Origin: Sphingopyxis sp. USTB-05
GTDB taxonomy: Bacteria > Pseudomonadota > Alphaproteobacteria > Sphingomonadales > Sphingomonadaceae
NCBI RefSeq assembly: GCF_023822045.1
Contig: NZ_CP084712.1
Span: forward strand, 1,240,001 to 1,304,000
Length of the DNA: 64,000 nucleotides
Reading direction: 5' to 3'
Shown: positions 13,659 to 22,652 of the stretch, piece by piece
Position numbering within the stretch: position 1 is the first letter of the stretch
How the letters are laid out: each line of letters opens with the position of its first letter
The notes under the pieces: generated by a model
Databases searched by the model: none
Seen by the model: only the letters and a program-made list of their open reading frames with translations
What the model was told of the DNA's origin: nothing
Program-made: the position numbers and the translations under genes

Positions 13659-14360
13659 ATGCGAGTCTATTTGTTCGGCGCGGCGCTGCTGGCCGGCGTG
13701 CTGCCGGCCGGGGCGCAGGACAACAGCAATATCCAAGGCGAGGTGGTCGTGACGGGGCAGCGCGCCTCGGCCGACTATCTGTCCGACGAGCAGACCGTGG
13801 TCGGGTTGCGCCGCCCCGCCGATAGCGCGATCCAGCCGGTGAAATTCACCTCGGATTCGCGCGACGAAGCGGTCCGCAAGCGCGAGATTCACGCGATGAT
13901 CGAAGCTGCAATCCGCCGCGCCGATGCTGCGGGGGTCGAACTGGTCACCGGTGAGTTCGAGCTGACAAAGGTGACCGCCGCCAATTATCGGGACCTCGTT
14001 TTTTCGGGCGGCGGCCGCCCCGACACCAGCGAGATATCGGTGTTCGTGAAGGCGAAGCTTGCGGGGTCGGTCGGTAGCGCGCAGTCGCGGATCGACAATT
14101 TCATCAAGGCGGTGCCTGCCGAGGGACGGGCGTTGATGGAACGGCGCGGCGGCATCACGCTGACAATCATCAACCCCGACCAATATCGTCCCGAAATCAT
14201 CAAGCTGGTAGCTGCGGAAGCGCTCAAGACCGCGGGGGCGTTTGGAGCCGACTATGGTGTCGAGGTCGCGGGGCTGAACGAACAGCTTATCTGGGCTCAG
14301 GCGAGCGCGACCGAGGTATTCCTCTATATCCCCTATCGTTTCTCGGTGCGGCCCAAATAG
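13659..14360 (+). CDS. Exported protein of unknown function with a TonB-receptor-like N-terminal motif
   Basis: The 233-residue protein has a signal peptide (MRVYLFGAALLAGVLPAGAQ). Just after it comes GEVVVTGQRAS, which resembles the first plug-domain strand of TonB-dependent receptors, but the protein is far too short to be a receptor. The rest alternates strands and helices, with RDLVFSGG, a long helix SRIDNFIKAV and IPYRFSVRPK at the end. The general pattern recalls SIMPL/OprF-like periplasmic proteins, but I cannot assign a family. It stands alone between the rpoC terminator and a terminator facing the opposite way. Confidence 0.7.
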   Translation: MRVYLFGAALLAGVLPAGAQDNSNIQGEVVVTGQRASADYLSDEQTVVGLRRPADSAIQPVKFTSDSRDEAVRKREIHAMIEAAIRRADAAGVELVTGEFELTKVTAANYRDLVFSGGGRPDTSEISVFVKAKLAGSVGSAQSRIDNFIKAVPAEGRALMERRGGITLTIINPDQYRPEIIKLVAAEALKTAGAFGADYGVEVAGLNEQLIWAQASATEVFLYIPYRFSVRPK

Positions 14361-14362
14361 AA

Positions 14363-14392
14363 AAGGGCCCACCGGTCCGGCCGGTGAGCCCT
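14363..14392 (-). terminator. Terminator for the pspC unit between convergent genes
   Basis: A 13-base stem with one mismatch (AAGGGCCCACCGG and CCGGTGAGCCCTT) lies between converging genes. On the minus strand it is followed by TTTTCTATTT, so it best terminates transcription coming from pspC. It may also act on the plus strand, where the T run is weak. Confidence 0.75.
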
Positions 14393-14455
14393 TGGTCCTG
14401 GGAATGTGCGGGCCGGTGCGACTGCGCTTCGAAAGCGGCCGGCCCTTAGCTGTCC

Positions 14456-14635
14456 TTAAGGCGCGAGGATCGCGACGGCCAAGTACAGCAGCAGAGGCAG
14501 GCCGAAGCCCAGAAGCGTCAGGGCGACAAAGCCGACGCGCGTCCACAAGACGTCGATGCCGAACTGGTCCGACATTCCGGCGCACACGCCGAAGATCATC
14601 CCGTCGCGACGATTCTTGCGAAAACCCTGTTTCAT
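14456..14635 (-). CDS. pspC: PspC-domain protein
   Basis: This 59-residue protein starts MKQGFRKNRRDGMIFGVCAG and continues with one hydrophobic helix (about 33-56), the arrangement of the PspC domain. PspC is an inner-membrane component of the phage shock response to envelope stress. A longer frame upstream is open, but an AAGGAAAG ribosome binding site stands at the right distance only for the ATG at 14635. It is the second gene of a unit with a 42-residue protein 58 bases upstream, behind a sigma-54-type promoter. No pspA, pspB or pspF is nearby. Confidence 0.85.
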   Translation of the reverse strand: MKQGFRKNRRDGMIFGVCAGMSDQFGIDVLWTRVGFVALTLLGFGLPLLLYLAVAILAP

Positions 14636-14693
14636 TTCTTTCCTTTCCATCCCGGCGATCAGGCCGGCGTTATTGGTTGGCCGTGGGGGCTGG

Positions 14694-14822
14694 TCAGGCG
14701 ACCAGCCCACCGAAATGTGCAGCATTCGGGCCAACAGCGGCGAGGAACATCATCGAGCAGTAAAGCGATGCAACGGCGGCAACTGCGTAGCTCTTGAACG
14801 AGTCGATATTGAAATGGGCCAT
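14694..14822 (-). CDS. Unrecognised 42-residue small membrane protein upstream of pspC
   Basis: Reading the minus strand from 14822 gives an ATG with AAGGAT nine bases ahead and a 42-codon frame beginning MAHFNIDSFKSYAVAAVASL and ending GLVA. The middle (about residues 12-31) is a single hydrophobic helix with Cys22 followed by MMF; the N-terminus is polar. It is too short to be PspB and does not match a family I recognise. Its position directly behind a sigma-54-type promoter and ahead of pspC suggests an envelope-stress role. It is supported by start site, composition and context only. Confidence 0.65.
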   Translation of the reverse strand: MAHFNIDSFKSYAVAAVASLYCSMMFLAAVGPNAAHFGGLVA

Positions 14823-14877
14823 GATTTTATCCTTCCTTGAACCTTCCATCCGGGCCATCCGGTGGATGCCGACACTA

Positions 14878-14895
14878 TTGCAGGGACCGTGCCAA
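14878..14895 (-). promoter_or_regulatory. Sigma-54 (-24/-12) promoter of the small protein-pspC unit
   Basis: On the minus strand the sequence reads TTGGCACGGTCCCTGCAA. It has the invariant GG and GC separated by ten bases and matches the RpoN consensus TGGCACG-N4-TTGCA at nearly every position. Transcription would start about 45 bases before the small protein gene. Psp genes in proteobacteria are classically driven by sigma-54 with PspF, which fits the downstream pspC. Confidence 0.75.
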
Positions 14896-15063
14896 TTTCA
14901 TTCATCGGCAGTTAACCGCGGTTTTTTGGATTGCGACAGATTGTTTCGTCGCGAAAAATGCGCTAAGATGGGGAAAATCACCGATAGTCGGAAAATATTC
15001 AATGGAACCCATGTTGGTGTTGGGCTGGAATCGCGCGAGGGGCTGGGGTAGGCGGACAGGCAG

Positions 15064-16173
15064 ATGACGCTGACCCGCCTTTCGCTGACCGATTTTCGCA
15101 ATCATGCCGGCGCGGACATCGCGGCGGCTGCGGGGCTCGTCGCGCTGCACGGCGACAATGGCGCGGGCAAAACCAATATATTGGAGGCGATCTCGCTGCT
15201 CGCGCCCGGGCGTGGGCTGCGCCGTGCGGCCTTGTCGGATATGGTGCGCGACGGAGCGAGCGGCGGCTTTGCGGTTTTCGCCGAAGTTCAGGCCGGTGCC
15301 GACCTGGCGCCGGTGGCGCTGGGAACGGGGATCGAGGCCGCGCAGCCCGGCCGACGGATCGTGCGCATCAACGGCGCGACCGCAGCAGCGACCGCGCTCG
15401 GCGACTGGCTGGCGGTACTGTGGCTGACCCCCGCGATGGACCGACTATTTGTCGAGACTGCGGGCAACCGGCGGCGCTTCCTCGATCGCCTTGTGCTCGC
15501 GCTCGACCCGCGGCACGCGCAGCACAGCAATCGTTATGATGCGGCGCTGCGCGCACGCGGGAAACTGCTCGCCGACCTTGGTAGCGCCGATCAGCAATGG
15601 CTGACGAGCCTGGAGGCCCAGCTTGCCGAGCATGGCGCGGCGATGGATAGGGCTCGTCAGCATATGTTGGCCGGGCTGGCGGCGGAACTGGCGGAGCAGC
15701 CCGATGCGCCGTTCGCTCGGCCATTGTTGACGCTGGTCGACAGCGACGGGGCGGTGCGCGAGGGCCCGCACGACGTCGAGGCGCTGAAGGCGCTGTTCGC
15801 ATCGCGGCGACGGATCGACGCCGCGGCGGGACGCGCGACCGCGGGGCCGCACCGCGACGATCTGTCGGCTGTCCATGCGGTGACGGGCCGCGCGGCGGCG
15901 CGATGTTCGACCGGTGAGCAGAAAGCCATGCTGCTCTCGCTCGTCCTCGCGCACAGCGACTGCGTCGCGCGGTTGCGCGGACAGCGTCCGGTGCTGCTTC
16001 TCGACGAAGTGGCGGCGCACCTGGACCCGCTGCGGCGCGGGGCGCTTTATGAGCGGCTGGCGGGGCAGGGCGGGCAGGCCTGGCTGACGGGAACCGAGGC
16101 GGCGCTGTTCGACGACATGCCGGGGCCGGTCACGCGGTTCCGGATTGCGGGCGGGCGCATCGCTGCGGGCTGA
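15064..16173 (+). CDS. recF: DNA replication and repair protein RecF
   Basis: The 369-residue protein opens with [14 protein letters not shown] and carries the Walker A motif GDNGAGKTN (about 30-38). The ABC-type signature and Walker [15 protein letters not shown] follow near residues 309-322. RecF is an SMC-like ATPase that loads RecA at gapped DNA with RecO and RecR. The gene is not next to dnaA or dnaN here. The length is normal. It converges with the EamA transporter gene, 12 bases apart. Confidence 0.95.
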   Translation: MTLTRLSLTDFRNHAGADIAAAAGLVALHGDNGAGKTNILEAISLLAPGRGLRRAALSDMVRDGASGGFAVFAEVQAGADLAPVALGTGIEAAQPGRRIVRINGATAAATALGDWLAVLWLTPAMDRLFVETAGNRRRFLDRLVLALDPRHAQHSNRYDAALRARGKLLADLGSADQQWLTSLEAQLAEHGAAMDRARQHMLAGLAAELAEQPDAPFARPLLTLVDSDGAVREGPHDVEALKALFASRRRIDAAAGRATAGPHRDDLSAVHAVTGRAAARCSTGEQKAMLLSLVLAHSDCVARLRGQRPVLLLDEVAAHLDPLRRGALYERLAGQGGQAWLTGTEAALFDDMPGPVTRFRIAGGRIAAG

Positions 16174-16185
16174 TACCCGGGCCGT

Positions 16186-17070
16186 TCAGGCTTCGGTCGC
16201 GGCGGGCGGCCGTGACGCCGCGAGCGAGCTGCCGACCGACGACACGATGATGCAGCAGATGGCGAGCCATTGAAGCGGCGTCAAAAGCTCGTCGAGGATG
16301 ACATAACCGACGAGCGCTCCGACTGCGGGTGAGGCGCCAAGCAGCATGCCGAACACATGCGCGGGCAGCCGGCGCATCGCTTCCATCTCCAACGAATAGG
16401 GGATGGAGCTCGACAAGAGGGCGATACCCGCACCGATCAGCAGGAAGCCCGGAGAGAATAGCGCGGCGCCCGTCGTGGCAAGCCCGATCGGCAAGCTCAG
16501 CATCGCCGCGACGAGCATGCCCCACGGCGCGGCGTTGCTGCCCAGCGTGCCGGAAACGCGCTTTCCGAAGATGATGTAAAAGGCCCAGCAGGCAGCGGCG
16601 CCAAAGGCGAAGGCGATCCCGACGGGATCCAGCCCGTCATTGTGGCGAAACGGCAGGAGCAGGACGAGCCCCAGAACGGCCAGCGCGAGCCACAGAAAGT
16701 CCTGCGGACGGCGCGACGCGAGAAGCACGACCGCGAGCGGCCCCATCACCTCGATCCCGGTGGCGATCCCGATCGGAATCCGGGCCAGCGCCTGATAATA
16801 GGACAGGTTCATGATGCCCAGCATCGACCCATAGACGATCAGTGCGGGGATGGCGTCGCGCGCGATCGGTTTGCGCCAGGGGCGATACAGCAGGAGGAGC
16901 ATCGCCGCCGCGAGGCTGATGCGAAGCGATGTCACGCCATAGGCGCCGATCAGGGGGAATAGTTGCTTGGCGAAGCCGGCCCCGACATTCATCGAAATCT
17001 GGGACAGGAGGGCCGCAGCAACGCCGGTCACGGCGGCTTGTTGGGTCGAGGTCGATCGCATATCCATCAT
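16186..17070 (-). CDS. EamA-family (RhtA-like) inner-membrane exporter
   Basis: The 294-residue protein has about ten hydrophobic helices in two EamA halves. Marks include GIATGIEVMGPLAVVLLASR and, in the second half, SSSIPYSLEMEAMRRLPAHVF, a stretch typical of RhtA-type threonine/homoserine exporters. It probably exports amino acids or related metabolites. It is divergent from an Lrp/AsnC regulator with about 80 bases between the starts, a common arrangement for amino-acid exporters controlled by their neighbour. Several in-frame ATGs near the start (residues 1, 2 and 4) leave the exact start open. Confidence 0.88.
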   Translation of the reverse strand: MMDMRSTSTQQAAVTGVAAALLSQISMNVGAGFAKQLFPLIGAYGVTSLRISLAAAMLLLLYRPWRKPIARDAIPALIVYGSMLGIMNLSYYQALARIPIGIATGIEVMGPLAVVLLASRRPQDFLWLALAVLGLVLLLPFRHNDGLDPVGIAFAFGAAACWAFYIIFGKRVSGTLGSNAAPWGMLVAAMLSLPIGLATTGAALFSPGFLLIGAGIALLSSSIPYSLEMEAMRRLPAHVFGMLLGASPAVGALVGYVILDELLTPLQWLAICCIIVSSVGSSLAASRPPAATEA

Positions 17071-17153
17071 GGCGACGATGAATAATCTCGTTTAGGCGGG
17101 GCGTGCGCGCAATATCGGGCGCCCAATTGCAACAATGGCTCGGAGAGATAGCG

Positions 17154-17648
17154 GTGGCCGGATCATCCACTCGTGCGGGTCGGGGAATCGATGATTTCGA
17201 TCGTGCGATTCTTCGCATCATCCAGCACGACAACAAGACACCGCAGCGCCGGATCGCCGAGGCCGTGAATCTGTCCGCTGCCGCGGTGCAGCGCCGGATC
17301 GCGGCGATGGAAGCGGCGGGCGTGATTGAGCGCAATGTGGCGGTGGTTTCGCCCGATGCGCTTTCGCTGGCAATCACCGCGATCGTCGAAGTGCATTTGC
17401 GCGACGAGCGCGCCGCGACCGTCGACAAGGCCAAAGCGCTATTCGCGGGCGAGCCGGGCGTGCAGCAGGTCTATTATGCCACCGGCGGCGTGAGCTTCGT
17501 TCTGGTCATCATCTGCCGCGACATGCGCGAATATGAAGCGCTGACCCGCCGGATATTCTCCGAAAGCGACCTGGTCGGCAATTTCCGGACGCTGGTCGCG
17601 CTCGACCGGGTAAAGGCGGGGAGTACGCTCGCGATACCGTTTACGTGA
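17154..17648 (+). CDS. Lrp/AsnC-family transcriptional regulator
   Basis: The 164-residue protein has an N-terminal winged helix-turn-helix (DDFDRAILRIIQ, then RIAEAVNLSAAAVQRRI) and a C-terminal AsnC ligand-binding domain with EVHLRDERA and YYATGGVSFVLVI. Lrp-type proteins sense amino acids as octamers. I chose the GTG at 17154 because GGAGAG lies seven bases before it; an upstream GTG at 17103 would add 17 residues without a good ribosome binding site. It probably regulates the divergent EamA exporter, an inference from position. Confidence 0.88.
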   Translation: MAGSSTRAGRGIDDFDRAILRIIQHDNKTPQRRIAEAVNLSAAAVQRRIAAMEAAGVIERNVAVVSPDALSLAITAIVEVHLRDERAATVDKAKALFAGEPGVQQVYYATGGVSFVLVIICRDMREYEALTRRIFSESDLVGNFRTLVALDRVKAGSTLAIPFT

Positions 17649-17720
17649 ACTGAGGTTCGCCAGTATCAAATACCGCACCGACGCACACCAACGCGGCGAA
17701 ACCTAACTGGAGCTTGGCGC

Positions 17721-17746
17721 AAGAGAAAAGGGGCGAGCCTTCGCCC
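17721..17746 (-). terminator. Terminator downstream of the TonB-dependent receptor
   Basis: On the minus strand GGGCGA-AGGC-TCGCCC is followed by CTTTTCTCTT. It lies about 30 bases after the receptor stop codon and fits a rho-independent terminator of moderate strength. Confidence 0.65.
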
Positions 17747-17775
17747 GCCCCCAATCTTGTTCGGTTCGACTTCGA

Positions 17776-20700
17776 TCAGAAGGCGAGCTTGGCCGAAACG
17801 GTGTAAGCCCTGCCGATCACGTCATAAGTGGTCGGCATGGTGTTCCCGTTGTTGAACGCGGTGCCTGCGACGCCGGCACCGACCAGCGGCGGCTTTTTGT
17901 CGAACAGGTTTTCAACGAGGAAGCCCAGTTCGAAATCGTCGTTGACGTCGAAACGCACCGACAGATCGAAATAGTCATAGGCATCGATCTGGCGGAAGGC
18001 GGGCAGGATGCCATTCTGGCAAATACCCGCCGCGTTGCGGGTGGTGCAGAACGGGTTCGGCCCGCCCGGTGCCGGGGTGTTGAGCGGAGTACCTGCAGGA
18101 CGTACCCGCTCAAGCTGGACCGAACTGACATGGTTCCACATCAGCGACACATCGATCGGGCCGTCGCTATAGCCGATGCGGCTGTTCCATTTCCACTCGG
18201 GACGTGGGTTGGTGCAACTCGTGCTGTAATAGCCCGCGCATTCACGATTCACCGATTTCGGCGTCGCCTGAATCCGATAATAATCGAGCCAAGTGGCGTT
18301 GAACCCAAACCGCAACTTGCCATTGCCCGACCCGAACACCTCGTCGAGCGGCAGGGTATAGTTCATGCCCAGGTCGACCCCTGCGGTTGCCAGTTTACCG
18401 AAGTTGGAGCTCGCCAGGATCACGCCAAGAGTTTCGCCCGCTCCGTTGAGGCTGCCAGTTAGCGGGTTGCGCGAGATACGTGCACAGAATTCGTTAGGAG
18501 TCTGTGCCGGGTTAAGCGCCGTCGAGTAGCAACCGTTCAGAACGTCGTTCTGCGACGGTGCGCTTATCAGATCGTCGATCTTGATATTGAAATAATCAAG
18601 CGTGACCGAGAAGCGCGGCACAAATGTCGGCTGGAACACCAGGCCGAGCGTATAGGTTTTGGCGCGTTCGACGTCGAGGTTGGCGTTGCCTGAGGTAGTG
18701 GTGTTGATCTGGCCCGAAGACGGCTGAGAAATGCCGCCATAGGTCCCCGCCGGAGCGCCGGTCGCTTCGCAGAGATTCCGTGGAGCAGTCGGTGCCGCGC
18801 CCGCGCACGGATCGGTGGTGAGATTGCTCAGTTCCTGTACCGGCGACAAGAACAATTCCTTGGTGTTGGGCGAGCGCACCGCGACCTGATACATGCCGCG
18901 GAACTTGATGCCGTCGATCGGCTCGATCGTACCGCCGGCCTTCCAGGTGGTGCTGGTGCCGGTGGTCGAATAATCCGAATGGCGGAGACCCGCTTCGATC
19001 GTCGCCTTGTGAATGAAGCTGTCTTCGATCAGCGGAATGATGATTTCACCGAAGATTTCCTTCACATCATATTGGCCGATGTCGGGCGGCGTTCGTGCGC
19101 CGGTGCCGAGCACTTCGCCCTGGATACGCGATGGCGCGTCGGGGTTCACGGTGGCCTTGAGCTTGCGATATTCGGCGCCGATCGAAAAGGCGATTGGCGA
19201 CGATGCGAGCGGGCTGGTCAACCCGAACAAGTCGCCCGAAATGCTGGCGGTGACGACGCCCTGCTGAAGCAAACGGCTGATCTGCGAGTCGAGATCGATA
19301 AAGGCGATCTGGTCGGCGGTGATCGAACCTTCTGGACCGAACAGATTCAGCGGAACGCATCCGTTCGCCGTGTTCGAGCAAATGAGGCCCCCAGGAGCGG
19401 CGCCGTTGCTGTCATAGGCCAGCAATGCCTGCTGGACCTTGCTCGACGAACCCCAGTTGATACGCTGCTGGTTCTGGGTGGTTTCGCCATATTGTGCCGA
19501 AACATCGAACTTGATGCTGTCGGTGATGTTGCCGCGAAGCCCGGTCTGCACCTGGAACATATTCGATTCGATCGGATTGGCGCGTGGGCCGTATCGGCAA
19601 GACGACGCGACGGAATTACAGGGACGGTCCGTGCCGTGCCGGTCGTCACAGCAGCGGCGGTGTCGCAGTCCGCAACCGGGATGCCGTTGGCAGCACACAT
19701 CTGAGTGCGTGCGCCGGCGGGCAGATAGGGGTTGTTGAGCGGCAGGTCAAAGGTGTTGCCGAACGTGCCCGAAGCGGCAAGCGCCAGCGTCGCCTTGCTC
19801 CGCGAGAACATGGCGGATGAATAGATTTCAATCGTGTCGGCGATTTCATACCGACCCGCAGCATAAACGTTGAACCGTTCCAGCGGCGTCATGAAATAGG
19901 TGCCGAGGTTGGTGTTGAACAGGTCGTTCTGGGTCGCAGCGCGGAACGAGCCCGTCGTAGGGTTGATCACCGCACCAAGGCCCGCCGTAGGCAGGCCGTC
20001 AGGGTTGGTAGGCGATCGAAGCTTCGACTGGAAGATCGCGGGGACAGCGCCGGTCGAACCATTATAGAGGCCGTTCACCGAGCTGATCGGGACTTTGGCG
20101 ATCTTGCGGCTCGTGCGAGGAGCGGGTTGCGGTTGCTGTAGCCCAGGCCAAGCACCACATTGCCGCGGCCGTCTTCTAAATTGCCGCCGATCAACAGGTC
20201 CGCGCGATACTGGGTGGCATCACCGCGTTCCGAAATGCGATAGTTGGCGCTGAGATCGACGCCCGAGAAATTGCGGCGCGTCACAAAGTTAACGACACCG
20301 GCCACGGCGTCGGCGCCATACACGGTTGAGGCGCCGCCGGTCACGACGTCAACGCGTTCGATCAGGCCGACCGGGATGGTGTTGAGATCGGTAAAACCGT
20401 CAAGGCCGAAAGGCACGATGCGGCGGCCGTCAAGCAGCACCAGCGTGCGCTGTGCCGAACTGGTCGCCGGGGTATTCAGGCCGCGCAAATCGACGGTCGA
20501 CGAACCGTCGCCGCCATTGTTCACGCCCGGCCCAAGTGCAGGCCGGACCGCCGGCAGATCGCGCAGCAGGTCTTCGGCAGCGTTCGGCTGACGTGCGGTG
20601 ATTTCTTCGGCGCCCACCACCGTAACCGGGCTGGTGATTTCAAGGTCTGGGCGCGCAATGCGCGTGCCGGTGACGACGATGTCGGATTGCGTCGTTGCGG

Positions 20701-20806
20701 CCTCTTCCGCCGCATCCTGCGCAAAGGCAGGCGCCGAGGCGAGAGCGATCCCCAGCACCAGCGGTGCCGTGCTCAGAGTTAATTTCGAACGTTGAATTTG
20801 CTTCAC
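17776..20806 (-). pseudogene. TonB-dependent receptor broken by two frameshifts
   Basis: Read from a GTG at 20806 (AGGGGA eight bases ahead), the protein has a signal peptide, then DIVVTGTRI and a plug domain with EEITARQPNAAEDLL, VLLDGRRIVPFG, RVDVVTGGASTVYGADAVAGVVN. This frame runs out near 20104, where homology continues one frame on (VPISSVNGLYNG). A second shift near 19590 moves to the third frame (YGPRANPIESNMFQ). From there about 600 residues of barrel are intact to the C-terminal YTVSAKLAF. Each shift is explained by loss of one base. It would import siderophores, vitamin B12 or sugars. Either a decaying gene or sequencing errors. Confidence 0.85.
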
Positions 20807-21209
20807 TAAGAAGTCCCCTTTTTTTATTTGCCGGGCGCAATTTGGGAGGCGGACAAACGCCCGCACAAAAATCGCCCAAAGGGTAAGACGCACGTCGCGC
20901 GCGGCCATTCACATGTTTGAAATAGAAAATGTCTTTTCTAATGCGACGCGAGCGCGGCCAGGGTCTGCTTGCGACACGTTTGCCGGCCTCGCCCAAAGCT
21001 GTGCTGCAAACGTCCTCTTAACCCAAAGCACATTTGCGGCGCGGCGGCAGCGCTTTGGGCGCCATCGCTTGAGATTCGGCTAAGCTAGAACTTGTTCGCT
21101 TTTGGCGAGGGCATCGAGCAGAGCGCCGCGTCGGGCGGCTCGACTAATCGTCGCCGCACGCCGCGAGGAGATTTTCGATAGAGAGCCCGTCGAGGGCGTG
21201 GCGTCGGCG
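20807..21209. other. 403-base gap upstream of the receptor
   Basis: I see no gene here. It holds the receptor 5' region, including a perfect inverted repeat TAGAAAA-TGTC-TTTTCTA at 20923-20940, about 117 bases before the receptor start. That AT-rich palindrome in a GC-rich genome could be an operator or a processing hairpin. The remainder (20941-21209) shows nothing I can name. Confidence 0.4.
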
Positions 21210-21554
21210 TCAGAGAATCTCGTGCACCCGGTCCTGCGGACGGCAAAGCCTTACGCCTTTGTCGGTTTCGACGATCGGGCGTTCGACATAGGCGGGGTTA
21301 GTGGCCATCGCGGCGACGATTTCGTCCTCGCTCGCATTCTTGAGGCCGCGTTCTTCGGCGTCCGTGCCGCGCAGGCGGAGCGCGTCGCGCGCCGTGATGC
21401 CGGCATCCGCGAAGAGCTGGCGCAGCTTGTCGGCGCTGTACGGATTCTTGAGATATTCGATAATGGTCAGTTCGACGCCGGGGGTTTCCTGAAGGATCGC
21501 CAGCGTCTTGCGCGAAGTGCCGCAAGCGGGGTTATGCCAGATGGTCGCGTTCAT
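21210..21554 (-). CDS. ArsC-family (arsenate reductase/Spx-like) thioredoxin-fold protein
   Basis: The 114-residue protein begins MNATIWHNPACGTSRKTLA, where the Cys of PACGTS corresponds to the ArsC catalytic cysteine. Further marks are EYLKNP, ARDALRLRGTDAEE and the C-terminal ERPIVETDKGVRLCRP, in which Arg residues bind arsenate in glutaredoxin-linked ArsC. It likely reduces arsenate with glutathione and glutaredoxin, although many stand-alone members have unproven substrates. No arsR or arsB lies nearby, so an arsenic role is uncertain. Confidence 0.85.
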   Translation of the reverse strand: MNATIWHNPACGTSRKTLAILQETPGVELTIIEYLKNPYSADKLRQLFADAGITARDALRLRGTDAEERGLKNASEDEIVAAMATNPAYVERPIVETDKGVRLCRPQDRVHEIL

Positions 21555-21722
21555 GATCCCGCCCTAACGAGAGCTTACAGCAGCGTAAACCCGCTATTCA
21601 TGGCATATATGGCACATCTTCCCGCATGAAGGGGAACCACCAGCTTGCCTTTCGCGGCCCGAATACGACATGCAGGATCGTAGGGACCGTCAAAGGGCGG
21701 CCGATGCGGGGTTGTTGCTCAA

Positions 21723-22469
21723 GTGAATGAATTGATCGATCGAAGGGCGTTGCTGGCCGGGATCGCTGGAGCGGGGGCGCTGGCCGCTACCTCTGCGCGT
21801 GCCCAATTGCCCAACTGGATTCAGCAGCCGGTGGCGCCTTTGCCGCCGCCGGTCGATTATGTCGCCGTCGCAAAGAAGCAGTTGGCGATGCAGGGGCGCA
21901 ATATTCCGCAATCGGATCGCGTCGGCGTCGTCGATTTCGGCCTGCCGTCATCGCGGCCGCGCTTTGCGTTGGTCGACATGGTCGCGGGCAAGGTCGAGAT
22001 GTTCCCGGTGACGCACGGTCGCGGCTCGGACCCGCAGCACGATGGCTGGCTCAAGAATTTCTCGAACCGCATGGGCAGCCTTGCGACCTCGCGCGGCGCT
22101 TATCGCACGAGCGACTATTATTGGGGTGCCAATGGATCGTCGATGCGGCTGGCCGGGCTGGAACCCGACAATTATACCGCCGACCAGCGCGCGATTGTCG
22201 TCCATGGTGCCTGGTATGCCGATCCGGCGCTGATCGCGACGCAAGGCAAGCTTGGGCGCAGCGAAGGCTGTTTCGTGTTCGGCGAAGAGCTGTTGCCGAT
22301 GATCCTCTACAAGCTTGGGCCAGGACGGCTGCTGTTCGCCGACCGGCTGAGCGAGCCGCCGCCGATGCCGAAGCCGTTCGAACTGCCGCCGGCCGATCCG
22401 CTGCCGGGCATGGAGAATTTGCGCCGCGCGAGCTCGGTCAACGGGCCGTTGCCGAAGACGGCGGACTAA
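21723..22469 (+). CDS. Murein L,D-transpeptidase catalytic-domain protein
   Basis: The 248-residue protein has a signal-like N-terminus with RRALLAGIAGAGALAAT and then a YkuD_2-type domain: VDFGLPSSRPRFALVDM, VTHGRGSDP, IVVHGAWY and GRSEGCFVFG, whose Cys is the expected nucleophile. Such periplasmic enzymes make or edit 3-3 crosslinks in peptidoglycan or attach proteins to it. The C-terminus is Pro-rich. The start is GTG. It is followed by a family A repeat and converges on a second L,D-transpeptidase. Confidence 0.85.
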   Translation: MNELIDRRALLAGIAGAGALAATSARAQLPNWIQQPVAPLPPPVDYVAVAKKQLAMQGRNIPQSDRVGVVDFGLPSSRPRFALVDMVAGKVEMFPVTHGRGSDPQHDGWLKNFSNRMGSLATSRGAYRTSDYYWGANGSSMRLAGLEPDNYTADQRAIVVHGAWYADPALIATQGKLGRSEGCFVFGEELLPMILYKLGPGRLLFADRLSEPPPMPKPFELPPADPLPGMENLRRASSVNGPLPKTAD

Positions 22470-22520
22470 GCGGCAAAAGACGGGTTGGGGTGGGGAGCGG
22501 ATGTTCCGTCACCCACCTTC

Positions 22521-22612
22521 CGTCATCCCGGGCTTGACCCGGGATCCCGCTTTTTTGACGCACCCACTGGCTTCGACCTCAAGCTGGACCCCGGATCAAG
22601 TCCGGGGTGACG
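22521..22612. repeat. Dispersed palindromic repeat, family A copy 2
   Basis: It runs from CGTCATCCCGGGCTTGACCC to CAAGTCCGGGGTGACG with the spacer inverted relative to copy 1, so the element is in the opposite orientation. It lies between two convergent L,D-transpeptidase genes. Confidence 0.85.
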
Positions 22613-22652
22613 TCGAAAGATCGGGCGGCTCCCGGTCGAAACCGGATATCAT

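Noticed and set aside
21102..21629. Plus-strand frame of 175 codons opposite the ArsC-like gene
   Set aside because: It is the shadow of a well-supported ArsC-family gene and has no signal, motif or ribosome binding site of its own.
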